64,000 nt of DNA. Source: Pontibacter akesuensis. Lineage in GTDB: Bacteria; Bacteroidota; Bacteroidia; Cytophagales; Hymenobacteraceae. The translations under genes and the position numbers were made by a program. The stretch lies in contig NZ_CP014766.1 of NCBI RefSeq assembly GCF_001611675.1, positions 1,488,001-1,552,000 on the forward strand. The letters run 5' to 3'. A model generated the notes under the pieces. It was given only the letters and a program-made list of their open reading frames with translations, was not told the origin of the DNA and made no database searches. How positions within the stretch are numbered: the first letter of the stretch is position 1; each line of letters starts with the position of its first letter. Positions 1-8,129 of the stretch are shown piece after piece.

Positions 1-87
1 AAGACAACGCAAACTATCTTACATCGTAAGTTATAGTCTGTAAGCCGTTACCATACACAACTATTGAAACACTTAAACTAATCATTC

Positions 88-426
88 ATGAGATTATTGG
101 ACATCAGAGACCTGTTGGAAAACATCGAGCGAAAGGTGTACCAGCAGGAGATCACTACAGACGAAGACGTTACAAAATATGTAAATACCGAGATGGCTAA
201 AGCCATCAACCTCAAGTACAAAGCAGAGAACGAGGTGAAGGACGACGCGCTTCAAACCATATCGTGCACCACGCTAGAGTGCTACCTGGATCACCTGAAG
301 GCTGTGGAGGCAAAACTCCAGAAGCCGGGAAACATTTCAGCGCAATGCGCTCCAGTAGAGGAACGTGACATTAACCGCCGCCTGCTGTTGATCTTGAACC
401 GCCTAAAGCGCTACAAGCGAAGTTAG
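88..426 (+). CDS. hypothetical protein, 112 aa
   Basis: I do not recognise this protein. It is a small, charged, soluble-looking protein with no signal peptide or membrane segment, and its predicted content is mostly helical. The C-terminus is strongly basic (RRLLLILNRLKRYKRS). Two cysteines lie mid-protein (SCTTLEC) and a third at SAQCAP. The ATG start follows an AT-rich leader, and a strong terminator begins 30 bases after the stop, so the gene looks like a monocistronic unit at this edge of the window. The basic tail could bind nucleic acid, but that is only a guess. Confidence concerns it being a real gene, not its function. Confidence 0.7.
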   Translation: MRLLDIRDLLENIERKVYQQEITTDEDVTKYVNTEMAKAINLKYKAENEVKDDALQTISCTTLECYLDHLKAVEAKLQKPGNISAQCAPVEERDINRRLLLILNRLKRYKRS

Positions 427-455
427 ACCTTCTGCACAAACGCATTTATTCAACC

Positions 456-493
456 ATCCTTCGAAGATTCCTCAGCTTTTCGAAGGATTTTTT
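456..493 (+). terminator. intrinsic terminator
   Basis: A 10-bp perfect stem (ATCCTTCGAA / TTCGAAGGAT) with a 13-base loop is followed by a T run. It ends the transcript of the 88-426 gene. Confidence 0.8.
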
Positions 494-746
494 ATGCCCT
501 TTCAGGAAGCACTCTCCGCTTGTTTTCCCTCTCCCGCTTCTAACATAATCGCACTTGCTCCTAAACAGGGCTGCCGGAATACGCGCGAGTGATGAATATC
601 ATATTTCAGCAGCAGCTTTCTTTTTAAATTTGCTGGACCAACTAAAGCCTCGTCCGCTCTAGTTTTGAGGCGATGAGACAAAAAAGTGGCGCAACCGTAA
701 CAAAATAACCTCTTGCCTGGGCTGTGCATGCACTGTAAGTATAGTA
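494..746. other. non-coding stretch before the haemoglobin gene
   Basis: With the terminator at 456-493 this makes about 320 bases between genes. It must hold the leader and promoter of the globin gene. I see no convincing TAnnTTTG element or conserved RNA. Minus-strand frames here look like chance. Confidence 0.4.
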
Positions 747-1127
747 ATGATGAGGAGAGATATAGCAACTGAAGATGACATTAAACTGCTCGTAGATACG
801 TTTTACGACCACGTAAACCAGGATGAAATTCTGTCGCCGGTGTTTAACGGTTTTGCCAACGTTAACTGGCCACAGCACCTGCCGGTCATGTATAAATTCT
901 GGAGCACCGTTCTTTTTGGAAGTATGGCCTATAAGGGGCAGCCGTTTCCGAAACATATGCGCCTGCCCGTGGATCGGAAACACTTTGCGCGCTGGGAAAG
1001 CCTGTTCACCCAAACCGTAAATGAATTATTTGAAGGGCCCAAAGCAGCGGAGGCAAAACAGAAAGCAGCCAGCATTGCCCGCATTTTCCAGATGAAACTA
1101 GGTTTGTTCAGCACATTAGAGCAGTAG
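747..1127 (+). CDS. group III truncated haemoglobin
   Basis: A 126-aa globin of the short 2-over-2 fold. The group III pattern is clear: FYDHV with the B10 tyrosine at residue 20, a central HLPVMYKFW block near 44-52, YKGQP, and KHMRLP with the likely proximal haem histidine at residue 70. HFARW and the final helix IARIFQMKL follow. Group III globins bind haem and diatomic ligands. Proposed roles are peroxide or nitric-oxide chemistry rather than oxygen storage, and the physiological role is usually unknown. There is no signal peptide, so it should be cytoplasmic. The second methionine is an equally possible start. A strong hairpin follows 24 bases after the stop, and the gene stands alone. 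Confidence 0.9.
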   Translation: MMRRDIATEDDIKLLVDTFYDHVNQDEILSPVFNGFANVNWPQHLPVMYKFWSTVLFGSMAYKGQPFPKHMRLPVDRKHFARWESLFTQTVNELFEGPKAAEAKQKAASIARIFQMKLGLFSTLEQ

Positions 1128-1151
1128 CAGCTCCGGTTACGGCAGCCCAAA

Positions 1152-1189
1152 AGAGAGGCGGTAGCACCTGTGCTACCGCCTCTCTTTTT
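1152..1189 (+). terminator. intrinsic terminator
   Basis: A perfect 16-bp stem (AGAGAGGCGGTAGCAC and its complement) with a 2-base loop is followed by TTTT. It closes the haemoglobin gene. Confidence 0.9.
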
Positions 1190-1510
1190 GCTTCTGACCA
1201 AATAACCAGCTTAGTTGCCCATGTTTGGCAACATAATTGCGCAAGTCTATATAGCTGATAAACATACTCATACCCGCGCAATACATTAAAATATGGCCTT
1301 ATTCAGCTAAACAAATACCTTTGGGTGCAACGCAAATAAACGTCGGCAAGTATAAGCTGTATCAAATTTTTGGAAGAATACCCGGTGCACCTATTGCACA
1401 TGTTAAACCCATTCCATATATTTGATTTACACTTCTACAAAAAATTGTCTAAACACGGTAAACGCAACAATATGATATAAAGCTCTACGTTACCTTTATG
1501 TAGCTTTAAG
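1190..1510. other. non-coding stretch upstream of the sigma factor
   Basis: About 320 AT-rich bases without a credible reading frame. One copy of the over-represented word AAGTATA lies near 1350. Close to the sigma gene, at 1491-1498, is TACCTTTA, one base off the Bacteroidota -7 element TAnnTTTG, so the promoter probably sits there. Short complementary arms (GCTCTAC, GTAGC) flank it, which could fold the short leader. Confidence 0.4.
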
Positions 1511-2113
1511 ATGAATACAACTACCCAGATGAGTGACTCAGCTTTGGTGTCCCTCTATATCGCCGGTAATGAAAGTGCGTTCGAACCGTTAGTAAACAGA
1601 CATAAGAACAAAGTCTACACTACTATTTTATTGATTGTTAAAGACTCGTATAAAGCCGAGGACTTGATGCAGGATGCCTTTATTAAGGCCATCCATACCA
1701 TGAAGAGCGGACGCTATAACGAGGAAGGCAAATTTTCTTCATGGATATGCCGTATTGCCCATAACCTGGCCATCGATCATTTCCGTAAAGAGAAGCGCAG
1801 CCCGATGATTACGCTGGACGACAGCAGTAGCGTGTTTAACACCATCTCTTTTTCTGAGGACTCCGTGGAGCAACAGCAGATAAAGGAGGACACGCATACA
1901 CGCTTGCGCGAGCTTATCCAAACGTTGCCGCAAACGCAGCGCGAAGTGCTTATGATGCGCCACTATGCAGAAATGAGCTTTCAGGAGATAGCAGACGCAA
2001 CCGGCGTAAGCATCAACACTGCCTTAGGACGTATGCGCTATGCGCTTATCAACCTAAGGAAGAAGATGCTAAACCAGAATATTGCGTATGATAAAAACCT
2101 CTACTCAGAATGA
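1511..2113 (+). CDS. ECF-type RNA polymerase sigma factor
   Basis: A 200-aa sigma-70 family protein of the extracytoplasmic-function type, with only regions 2 and 4. Region 2 lies near residues 20-95 (AEDLMQDAFIKAI, then FSSWICRIAHNLAIDHFRKEKR). Region 4 lies near 135-188 (TLPQTQREVLMMRHYAEMSFQEIADATGVSINTALGRMRYAL), with a helix-turn-helix. A poorly conserved linker separates them. It would direct RNA polymerase to a small regulon. No classical membrane anti-sigma factor is adjacent; instead a 77-aa protein overlaps its 3' end. The trigger and regulon cannot be read from the sequence. Confidence 0.93.
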   Translation: MNTTTQMSDSALVSLYIAGNESAFEPLVNRHKNKVYTTILLIVKDSYKAEDLMQDAFIKAIHTMKSGRYNEEGKFSSWICRIAHNLAIDHFRKEKRSPMITLDDSSSVFNTISFSEDSVEQQQIKEDTHTRLRELIQTLPQTQREVLMMRHYAEMSFQEIADATGVSINTALGRMRYALINLRKKMLNQNIAYDKNLYSE

Positions 2114-2318
2114 GCTGATCCAGTATGTGTATAACGAGTTGGCCGATGACGCCTGCGCGCAGCTAGAATCAGCATTTTTGCAAGACCTGGAGCTAGCCGA
2201 GGGCTGCTCAGAATTGCTCATGTTGCAACGGCTGCTGGATGAGGTTACTCAGGCACCTGCCAAACGCGCGGTTAACAACATTTTAAGTTACTCAAAATCC
2301 TTAAGTTTGCAGTCTTAA
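2088..2318 (+). CDS. small protein overlapping the sigma factor gene
   Basis: A 76-aa acidic protein whose frame overlaps the last 26 bases of the sigma gene, so translation is probably coupled. The start is the ATG at 2088; an in-frame TTG lies two codons upstream. It has no membrane segment and no zinc motif, so it is not a standard anti-sigma factor, although the position suggests a regulator of the sigma factor or a co-regulated partner. The sequence is helix-rich (NELIQYVYNELADDACAQLE). Its stop codon lies inside the loop of the following terminator. Confidence 0.7.
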   Translation: MIKTSTQNELIQYVYNELADDACAQLESAFLQDLELAEGCSELLMLQRLLDEVTQAPAKRAVNNILSYSKSLSLQS

Positions 2319-2336
2319 CGACTGCAAACTTTTTTT
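2304..2336 (+). terminator. intrinsic terminator abutting the nth start codon
   Basis: Stem AGTTTGCAGT / ACTGCAAACT, 7-base loop, then a T run. The loop contains the stop codon of the 76-aa gene, and the T run touches the ATG of nth at 2337. Confidence 0.85.
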
Positions 2337-3017
2337 ATGCAAAAGAAGGAACGTTACAGGCTCCTGATCGACTACTTTACGCAGCACTTTCCGGAGCCGG
2401 AAACAGAGCTGGCATACACAAATCCGTACGAGCTGATACTTGCCGTGGTGCTTAGCGCCCAGTGCACCGACAAGCGCGTAAACATGGTGACGCCTGCACT
2501 TTTCGAAGCCTACCCTAGTCCTGAACATTTGGCCGCCGCTGCCCCGGAGGAGGTTTTACCCTATATCAAAAGCATATCTTACCCGAATAACAAGGCCAAG
2601 CACCTGGCAGGCCTGGGCAAGATGCTGGTAGAGCAGTTTAACTCTGAAGTGCCCAGCACCGTGGAGGAACTGGTGAAGCTGCCGGGCGTGGGCCGCAAAA
2701 CCGCTAACGTGATTGTCTCGGTTATATGGAACCAGCCAGCCATGGCCGTGGACACGCACGTGTTCCGGGTGAGCAAGCGCCTGGGGCTGGTTACAAAGAC
2801 TGCTAAAACACCGCTGGAGGTAGAAAAGCAACTGGTAGCCAACCTGCCCCAGGACCTAGTATCGCGGGCACACCACTGGCTGATATTGCATGGCCGCTAC
2901 ATTTGTGTGGCCCGCCGCCCCAAATGCGAGGAATGCCCCCTCACCCACTTCTGCGCCTTCTTCCAGAAAAATTTCCCCAACATTCCGGATGATCCGGAAA
3001 ACAAGCTAGGTGGTTAG
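2337..3017 (+). CDS. nth: endonuclease III, DNA glycosylase/AP lyase
   Basis: A base-excision repair enzyme that removes oxidised pyrimidines and cleaves the abasic site. The 226-aa protein has the helix-hairpin-helix LPGVGRKTANV with catalytic Lys121 and the catalytic Asp139 in AVDTHVFRV. A C-terminal [4Fe-4S] loop has cysteines at 190, 197, 200 and 206 (C-x6-C-x2-C-x5-C). These positions nearly match the Escherichia coli enzyme, so the start at 2337 is sensible in protein terms. However, that ATG directly follows a terminator T run and leaves no room for a separate leader. Either there is read-through from the sigma operon or the message starts within the hairpin. Confidence 0.96.
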   Translation: MQKKERYRLLIDYFTQHFPEPETELAYTNPYELILAVVLSAQCTDKRVNMVTPALFEAYPSPEHLAAAAPEEVLPYIKSISYPNNKAKHLAGLGKMLVEQFNSEVPSTVEELVKLPGVGRKTANVIVSVIWNQPAMAVDTHVFRVSKRLGLVTKTAKTPLEVEKQLVANLPQDLVSRAHHWLILHGRYICVARRPKCEECPLTHFCAFFQKNFPNIPDDPENKLGG

Positions 3018-3110
3018 GAAGGCGGAGCGAACTTTCAATGTTCAACATCCGGAGCCTTTCCGTGTCAGGCACTTTTCTTCATACATCATCTACAATATCT
3101 TGAAGTATGA

Positions 3111-3230
3111 CAAGGTGCAGCAACCTATGCTAAAGAAGGATGCCGCTTTGTAGCAACTCTACAAATCTTAAAGGAAACTGGAGCAAAGTATGACACTGGA
3201 GTAGAAATCAACGTAGTTCAGGAATTATAG
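3111..3230 (+). pseudogene. possible gene remnant between nth and the M28 peptidase
   Basis: The frame from 3111 to the stop at 3228-3230 reads as a protein-like C-terminus (KEGCRFVATLQILKETG, then TGVEINVVQEL) with no start codon and an in-frame TGA immediately before it. A second overlapping open frame upstream (3030-3150) also looks protein-like. A frameshifted or truncated gene would explain both. I do not recognise the family. Chance reading frames are an equally fair explanation. Confidence 0.25.
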
Positions 3231-3263
3231 CACCCCGTTCTATACTTTTTACTCCACATACTT

Positions 3264-4157
3264 ATGGCGTTAACTTCAAATAAACAGCGGCTTTACCAGG
3301 ACGTAGCGTTTTTAACCTCCCTCAAGCCCGCCCGAAACTACCAAAACAAACAGTCACTGGAAGCTGCTTCGGCTTATGTTTATGAGGAGCTGGACAAGCT
3401 GTCTTTTGATAAGCTGGAATACCAGGAATTCACTGTCAGCACGGGCAACAAATACAGGAATGTGTCTGCCATCTTCGAAGGCGCAAGCGAGGAAAGAATC
3501 ATAATCGGTGCGCATTATGATGTTTGCGGCGACCAGCCAGGAGCAGACGACAATGCAAGCGCTGTGGCCGGCATGCTGGAAACAGCAAGGCTCCTCCATG
3601 TCTATCAGCAGGAAGGGCAGCTGCATTACACCTATGAATTTGTAGCCTATTGCCTCGAAGAACCGCCTTTTTTTGGCTCCGACGAAATGGGAAGCGCAGT
3701 ACACGCGCGCAAAATGCTGCAGGAGAAGGTGCCGGTAAAGTTCATGATCGCCTACGAGATGATCGGCTACTTCAGCGATGCCCCCGGCTCCCAAAACTTC
3801 CCCGATCCAGCCCTAAAAAGCATGTTTCCCGACACCGGCAATTTTGTTGTGATAGCAGGACACAGTACGCAGGAGGAGGTCGCTAAAACGCTGGCTCAAC
3901 GTATGCAACAGCACTGTACCACACTTGTTTTTCCGGTAGCTTTTCCGGTTACTAATGGTTTGGCCAATCTATCAGACCACAGCAGTTACTCCAGACATGG
4001 TTACAACGCGGTGATGGTAAACGACACGTCTTTTTTAAGAAACCCGCACTACCACATGCCTTCCGATACTATCGATACCCTTGACTTTGAAAGAATGGCA
4101 GATGTGGTGAACGGCGTTACCGGCATGCTGCTTTCCTTTGATGAGGAGAACAGGTAA
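3264..4157 (+). CDS. M28 family zinc peptidase
   Basis: A 297-aa protein with the M28 (aminopeptidase/glutaminyl cyclase-like) core. The first metal ligand is His84 in IIGAHYDV, the bridging aspartate is in PGADDNASAVAGMLE near 95, and a catalytic and ligand glutamate pair is in AYCLEEPPFFGS near 132-133. The terminal histidine ligand is probably in NPHYHMPSDT. It should hydrolyse N-terminal residues from peptides, but substrate specificity cannot be read. There is no signal peptide, which is unusual for the many secreted members, so it is likely cytoplasmic. It stands alone, with 246 bases from nth and about 300 bases to the next gene. Confidence 0.88.
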   Translation: MALTSNKQRLYQDVAFLTSLKPARNYQNKQSLEAASAYVYEELDKLSFDKLEYQEFTVSTGNKYRNVSAIFEGASEERIIIGAHYDVCGDQPGADDNASAVAGMLETARLLHVYQQEGQLHYTYEFVAYCLEEPPFFGSDEMGSAVHARKMLQEKVPVKFMIAYEMIGYFSDAPGSQNFPDPALKSMFPDTGNFVVIAGHSTQEEVAKTLAQRMQQHCTTLVFPVAFPVTNGLANLSDHSSYSRHGYNAVMVNDTSFLRNPHYHMPSDTIDTLDFERMADVVNGVTGMLLSFDEENR

Positions 4158-4462
4158 AGCTGCAACGGCAGCCTGGTGCTGCAGCTGCTTGATTTTCTAT
4201 TTAACTTAATGGCACATACCGTCACTCATACTTCAAGACAAAGTTTTATACTTTTAGCGCAGAAGAGGTGTTTGCGTATCTGTATGTTACTTACGAGCTA
4301 TGCCGTACCTTTCCTATAACCGCCTATTTTATGGAGCCGAACGCAGCACCTGCCGCCTAGGCCAACAGCCATAAAACCACTAATAATCTGCACATAACAG
4401 GCGCTGCCATAAGAAATGACGTAGAATTCCGCTACCTTATGCTACTACTTAAGCAGCCGACC
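4158..4462. other. non-coding stretch
   Basis: About 300 bases between the peptidase and the hydrolase. It contains copies of the ATACTT word (near 4227 and 4246) and no clear hairpin, promoter or coding frame that I would defend. Confidence 0.35.
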
Positions 4463-5350
4463 ATGGACGAAATCAAAAAAGAAGACATCAAACAAGAAGT
4501 ACTGGACCTTTACGATGACTATGCACATAACCGCGTTAACAGGCGCGAGTTTGTGCAGAAGCTTTCCCTTTATGCCGTAGGCGGGCTTACGGTGGCGTCG
4601 CTCATGAGCTTTCTCATGCCCGATTATAAAAATGCCATACAGGTGACGTCCAACGATCCACGCCTGAAATCAGACTACATCCATTACCAGTCTGAAAAAG
4701 GCGGCGGAAGGCTAAAGGCCCTGCTGTCGAAGCCTGCGGATGCAAAAAAGAAGCTCGGTGGTATTGTGGTGGTGCATGAAAACCGTGGCTTGAACCCCCA
4801 TATTGAGGATGTTGCCCGAAGAGCCGCGTTGGCAGGATTTATTTCGCTTGCCCCTGATGCCTTATCGCCCCTGGGCGGCTATCCAGGCAACGATGATGAA
4901 GGCCGTGCGCTGCATAGTAAGCGTGACAGAAACGAAATGCTGGAAGACTTTATAGCGGCATACGACTACCTGAAAAACCACCCGGACTGTAATGGCAACG
5001 TGGGTGTGGTAGGCTTTTGCTTCGGTGGCTGGATTTCGAACATGATGGCCGTACGCCTACCGGAGTTGGCGGCAGCTGTTCCGTTTTACGGCGGACAGCC
5101 ACCGGTAGAAGATGTTCCGAAGATTGAGGCGCCGCTCCTCCTGCACTATGCAGAACTGGACACGCGCGTAAACGAAGGCTGGCCTGCTTATGAAGCTGTC
5201 TTGAAAGAGCACAACAAGAAATACACCGCCCACATGTATGCGAATACAAACCACGGCTTCCATAACGATACCACCCCACGCTACGACAAAGCTGCGGCAG
5301 AGCTTGCCTGGAAACGCACTATTGATTTCTTCGAGAAGCACCTGAAGTAG
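4463..5350 (+). CDS. dienelactone hydrolase family protein
   Basis: A 295-aa alpha/beta-hydrolase. The nucleophile elbow is GFCFGG, giving a catalytic cysteine instead of serine, as in dienelactone hydrolases. The acid is probably in [11 protein letters not shown] and the histidine in NTNHGFHND. The oxyanion region is [18 protein letters not shown]. An N-terminal stretch [25 protein letters not shown] resembles a twin-arginine signal, so export is likely. I chose the ATG at 4463 because the eight codons before it (from 4439) add no conserved sequence. The true substrate is unknown, since the family name overstates what most members do. Confidence 0.88.
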   Translation: MDEIKKEDIKQEVLDLYDDYAHNRVNRREFVQKLSLYAVGGLTVASLMSFLMPDYKNAIQVTSNDPRLKSDYIHYQSEKGGGRLKALLSKPADAKKKLGGIVVVHENRGLNPHIEDVARRAALAGFISLAPDALSPLGGYPGNDDEGRALHSKRDRNEMLEDFIAAYDYLKNHPDCNGNVGVVGFCFGGWISNMMAVRLPELAAAVPFYGGQPPVEDVPKIEAPLLLHYAELDTRVNEGWPAYEAVLKEHNKKYTAHMYANTNHGFHNDTTPRYDKAAAELAWKRTIDFFEKHLK

Positions 5351-5468
5351 CGCCTTTAAACGCTGTCTAAAAGATAGCAGCTACTTTCAACGTAGAGACA
5401 AGCTAATTCAGCAGGCAACAACATGATGATCAGACCTGAACAAGCGTCTGCATAGCTCAACAATTAAG

Positions 5469-5505
5469 CGAAGGTGCCAACGTAAAGTGGCACCTTCGTC
5501 TTTTT
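5469..5505 (+). terminator. intrinsic terminator
   Basis: An 11-bp stem (CGAAGGTGCCA and its complement) with an 8-base loop and a T-rich tail, 119 bases after the hydrolase stop. Confidence 0.85.
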
Positions 5506-5610
5506 CCGCTCATGTGTAATGCTTCTCAATTTTACACTCAAAGCCTTTTGTAAAACTGTATCTTTAGCCCTCCGTTTGCTATTCAAGACAGTAACAGAAC
5601 GCCATATACT

Positions 5611-6672
5611 ATGACAAATAAGATAAATGTAGGATTACTTGGCTTCGGCATGGCCGGAAGCGTGTTTCATGCGCCGTTCATTACCAACGTTCCGGGTTTT
5701 CACCTGGCTAAGATCCGGGAAACACGTCTCGAAAACCGGAGCCTTGCCAACTCCCGTTATCCAGAGGCTATCTTAGTGGGCGACTCAAAGGACATCCTGC
5801 AGGATGAAAGTATAGACTTAGTGGTGGTGGCCACGCCAAACAGTACGCATGCCGCCATCGCCAGAGAAGTGCTGGAGGCAGGAAAACACGTGGTGGTGGA
5901 GAAGCCTTTCACTGTTACCTCGGCGGAGGCAGACGAGCTGATTGCGCTGGCGAAAAGCAAAAACAAGCTGCTGGCTGTTTTCCAGAACCGCCGCTGGGAC
6001 AGCGACTTCAAAACTATCCGCAAAATTATAGCCGCTGACATGCTGGGCGATGTCGTGGAGTATGAGGCGCATTTCGACCGGTTCCGCAACTACCTGAAGC
6101 CTGATACCTGGAAGGAAGAAGCCGCCCCAGGCTCCGGCATTCTTTACGATCTCGGCTCACACCTCATCGACCAGGCCCTTTGCCTCTTCGGAACACCGGC
6201 CGAAGTATCTGCTGAACTGCGCGTGCAGCGCAAGAACAGCCAGGTGCTTGATAATTTTCACCTCACGCTACACTACCCTAACACCCGCGTTATACTTAAG
6301 GCGGGCATGCTGGTGCGCGAGCCAGGGCCACGGTATGTTATTTCAGGCTACCATGGCTCCTTTGTGAAGTATGGACTGGATGTGCAGGAAGATAACCTAA
6401 AAGCTGGCATGGCACCGAAAGGAGCCGAAAACTGGGGTGTGGAACCAGAGGAAATCTGGGGCAAGATCAATACAGAAATCGATGGCTTGCATCTAGTGGG
6501 CAAGATTGAAAGTGAGCCCGGCGACTATACTGCCTTTTACCAGAATGTATATAATGCCCTGCAAGGACAGGAAGAGTTGGAGGTAAAACCTGAGGAAGCC
6601 CGTAACACCATCCGCGTGATAGAACTGGCGATGCAAAGTCACGAAGAGAAGCGCACACTTGCATTTGATTAA
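5611..6672 (+). CDS. Gfo/Idh/MocA family oxidoreductase
   Basis: A 353-aa NAD(P)-dependent dehydrogenase. The Rossmann domain starts with VGLLGFGMAGSVFHAP (residues 8-23), followed by VVVATPNSTHAA and the EKPFTVT lysine motif near residue 97. The catalytic-domain motif GSGILYDLGSHLIDQAL lies near 175-190. The overall pattern resembles the YdgJ/IolW branch (inositol- or sugar-type substrates), but I would not assign a substrate. It is cytoplasmic. The gene is flanked upstream by a terminator and downstream by a REP-like repeat pair, so it is probably transcribed alone. Confidence 0.9.
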   Translation: MTNKINVGLLGFGMAGSVFHAPFITNVPGFHLAKIRETRLENRSLANSRYPEAILVGDSKDILQDESIDLVVVATPNSTHAAIAREVLEAGKHVVVEKPFTVTSAEADELIALAKSKNKLLAVFQNRRWDSDFKTIRKIIAADMLGDVVEYEAHFDRFRNYLKPDTWKEEAAPGSGILYDLGSHLIDQALCLFGTPAEVSAELRVQRKNSQVLDNFHLTLHYPNTRVILKAGMLVREPGPRYVISGYHGSFVKYGLDVQEDNLKAGMAPKGAENWGVEPEEIWGKINTEIDGLHLVGKIESEPGDYTAFYQNVYNALQGQEELEVKPEEARNTIRVIELAMQSHEEKRTLAFD

Positions 6673-6677
6673 GTACA

Positions 6678-6828
6678 ACTGGCGCAAGCGTCCGCTTGTG
6701 CCTTGCGACAGCAAAGCCACGCTTGCTGAATGCATTATCAGATGACTTGGTTAGCAAAACAATGCTCTATACTTATTCCTGATATATTTGCCTCGTGCAC
6801 GTCGGCACAAGCGGACGCTTGCGCCAGT
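6678..6828. repeat. pair of inverted 25-base REP-like elements
   Basis: A 25-base element at 6678-6702, beginning ACTGGCGCAAGCG, recurs as its exact reverse complement at 6804-6828. Each unit is itself a near-palindrome (GCGCAAGCG / CGCTTGTGC). A third copy with one mismatch lies at 42881-42905. The pair sits between two convergent genes. The layout matches REP or BIME elements, which are often mobilised by RAYT transposases, but none is present in the window. Confidence 0.75.
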
Positions 6829-6892
6829 GGGTAGCAATACAACCTGTTTCTTGAGATCAAACGGTAACTTATGAAGTTGAGAACACCAGTAG

Positions 6893-8089
6893 CTACTGCA
6901 CAGCACGTTTCAGTACTTCCTCTACCTGCAGCACCAGCTGCTGCCTATCGAAAAGCCTCCGTGAAACAGCGATACCCCTTGCGCCAGCAGCCAGCAGCTC
7001 CTGCTGCTGAGAAAGCGCGGATTGAATTGTCTGCGCCAGGGCCTCCGGTTGCTCCGCGGGTACATACCAGCCGCAGCCATGCTCCTCCACAAAGCGTTTG
7101 GTCCAGCCGGGGTTGGTAACGATCGCTGGAGTTCCGCAGGCCAGGCTGTCGTAAAGCTTGGCAGGCGAGTTCGTGGCCAGCACAGGCAGATCATTGAACG
7201 TCACCACCGAGACTGCGGCCAGTTTGAAGAGCCGAAACACCTCGGGACGGGGCTGCGGCGGCAACAGCAGCAGATTCGGTACCCGCTGCGCCAGCTCCTT
7301 CAGTTGCTTTTCGTAGTAGCCGTTTCCGGTAAGTATAAAGGTTATACTTGTGTCAGCGGCCATCTGCTCGATGGTCTGCATCAGCGCCTGCATGCTGTTA
7401 GCCCGGCCATAGGTACCGGCATACAGTACCACCTGCTTGCCCTGCAGATTATACTGCACGCGTAGCGCCTCCACCTCCTCCTCGGTTACGGCATCCACCA
7501 TCTCCAGGTCGGTGCCATTGTAGTTGGTGGTGATTTTCCCCTGCGGAATTCCAAGGCCGATGATGTGCTCCGTCATGTCCGGAGAAAGCGTGATAATGTG
7601 GCTAGCACTTTCGTAGAGGCGCTTCTCCATGCGGTACAAGCGCTGCTGCAACCACGTATTCTGTACAGCCCCCATCTGTATGGGGAAACTCGGCCAAAGG
7701 TCCTGCACCTCAAACACCCAGGGCACGTTGCGGAACTTAGCCGCCTGAGAAGCCACCCACGGCGTACTTAAAGGGGTAGACACGGCCCAAAAAATATCCG
7801 GCTTCTGTAGCTGCATGGCTTTTTTAAAGGCACAGGCAGCAAACCCGGCAAAGGATTTCAGGCGCTTGCGCACGCCCATTTTGTTAGCGTAGGGCTCCAC
7901 GCACTCATGCAATTCCACCCCTTCTGGCACCCACCCATACTTGTCCGTAATGCGTATTCGCCTCCAGCCGTCACTGGCTACCAAACTAATCTGGTGCCGC
8001 TTCGCCAATGCCTCCATAAAGGTATAATGGCGGCAGGTGGCTGGACAGTCAGGGTTGTGGTGGTGCTGGTTAAGTATGGCAATATGCAT
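6893..8089 (-). CDS. family 4-type glycosyltransferase
   Basis: A 398-aa GT-B-fold glycosyltransferase. The N-terminal acceptor domain has HHHNPDCPATCRHYTFMEALAKRH and a WVFEVQDLWP motif near 143. The C-terminal donor domain has QVVLYAGTYGRANSM near 235 and the family 4 loop NSPAKLYDSLACGTPAIV near 321-338. This resembles WbuB-like enzymes of polysaccharide assembly. No polysaccharide cluster surrounds it, so the product is unknown. It is cytoplasmic or peripheral to the membrane. It runs in the same direction as gldB, 40 bases downstream of it, and could share its transcript. Confidence 0.9.
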   Translation of the reverse strand: MHIAILNQHHHNPDCPATCRHYTFMEALAKRHQISLVASDGWRRIRITDKYGWVPEGVELHECVEPYANKMGVRKRLKSFAGFAACAFKKAMQLQKPDIFWAVSTPLSTPWVASQAAKFRNVPWVFEVQDLWPSFPIQMGAVQNTWLQQRLYRMEKRLYESASHIITLSPDMTEHIIGLGIPQGKITTNYNGTDLEMVDAVTEEEVEALRVQYNLQGKQVVLYAGTYGRANSMQALMQTIEQMAADTSITFILTGNGYYEKQLKELAQRVPNLLLLPPQPRPEVFRLFKLAAVSVVTFNDLPVLATNSPAKLYDSLACGTPAIVTNPGWTKRFVEEHGCGWYVPAEQPEALAQTIQSALSQQQELLAAGARGIAVSRRLFDRQQLVLQVEEVLKRAVQ

Positions 8090-8129
8090 CAGGGGAATCA
8101 GTTCGTAAACGTATAAAACAGGCAGAAGC

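Noticed and set aside
502..1013. Two overlapping minus-strand frames around the haemoglobin start
   Set aside because: They overlap the real globin gene antisense or lie in non-coding DNA, have no recognisable domains, and show shadow-like composition.
6871..7465. Plus-strand frames opposite the glycosyltransferase gene
   Set aside because: Proline- and arginine-rich shadows of the antisense gene; no start context or domain.
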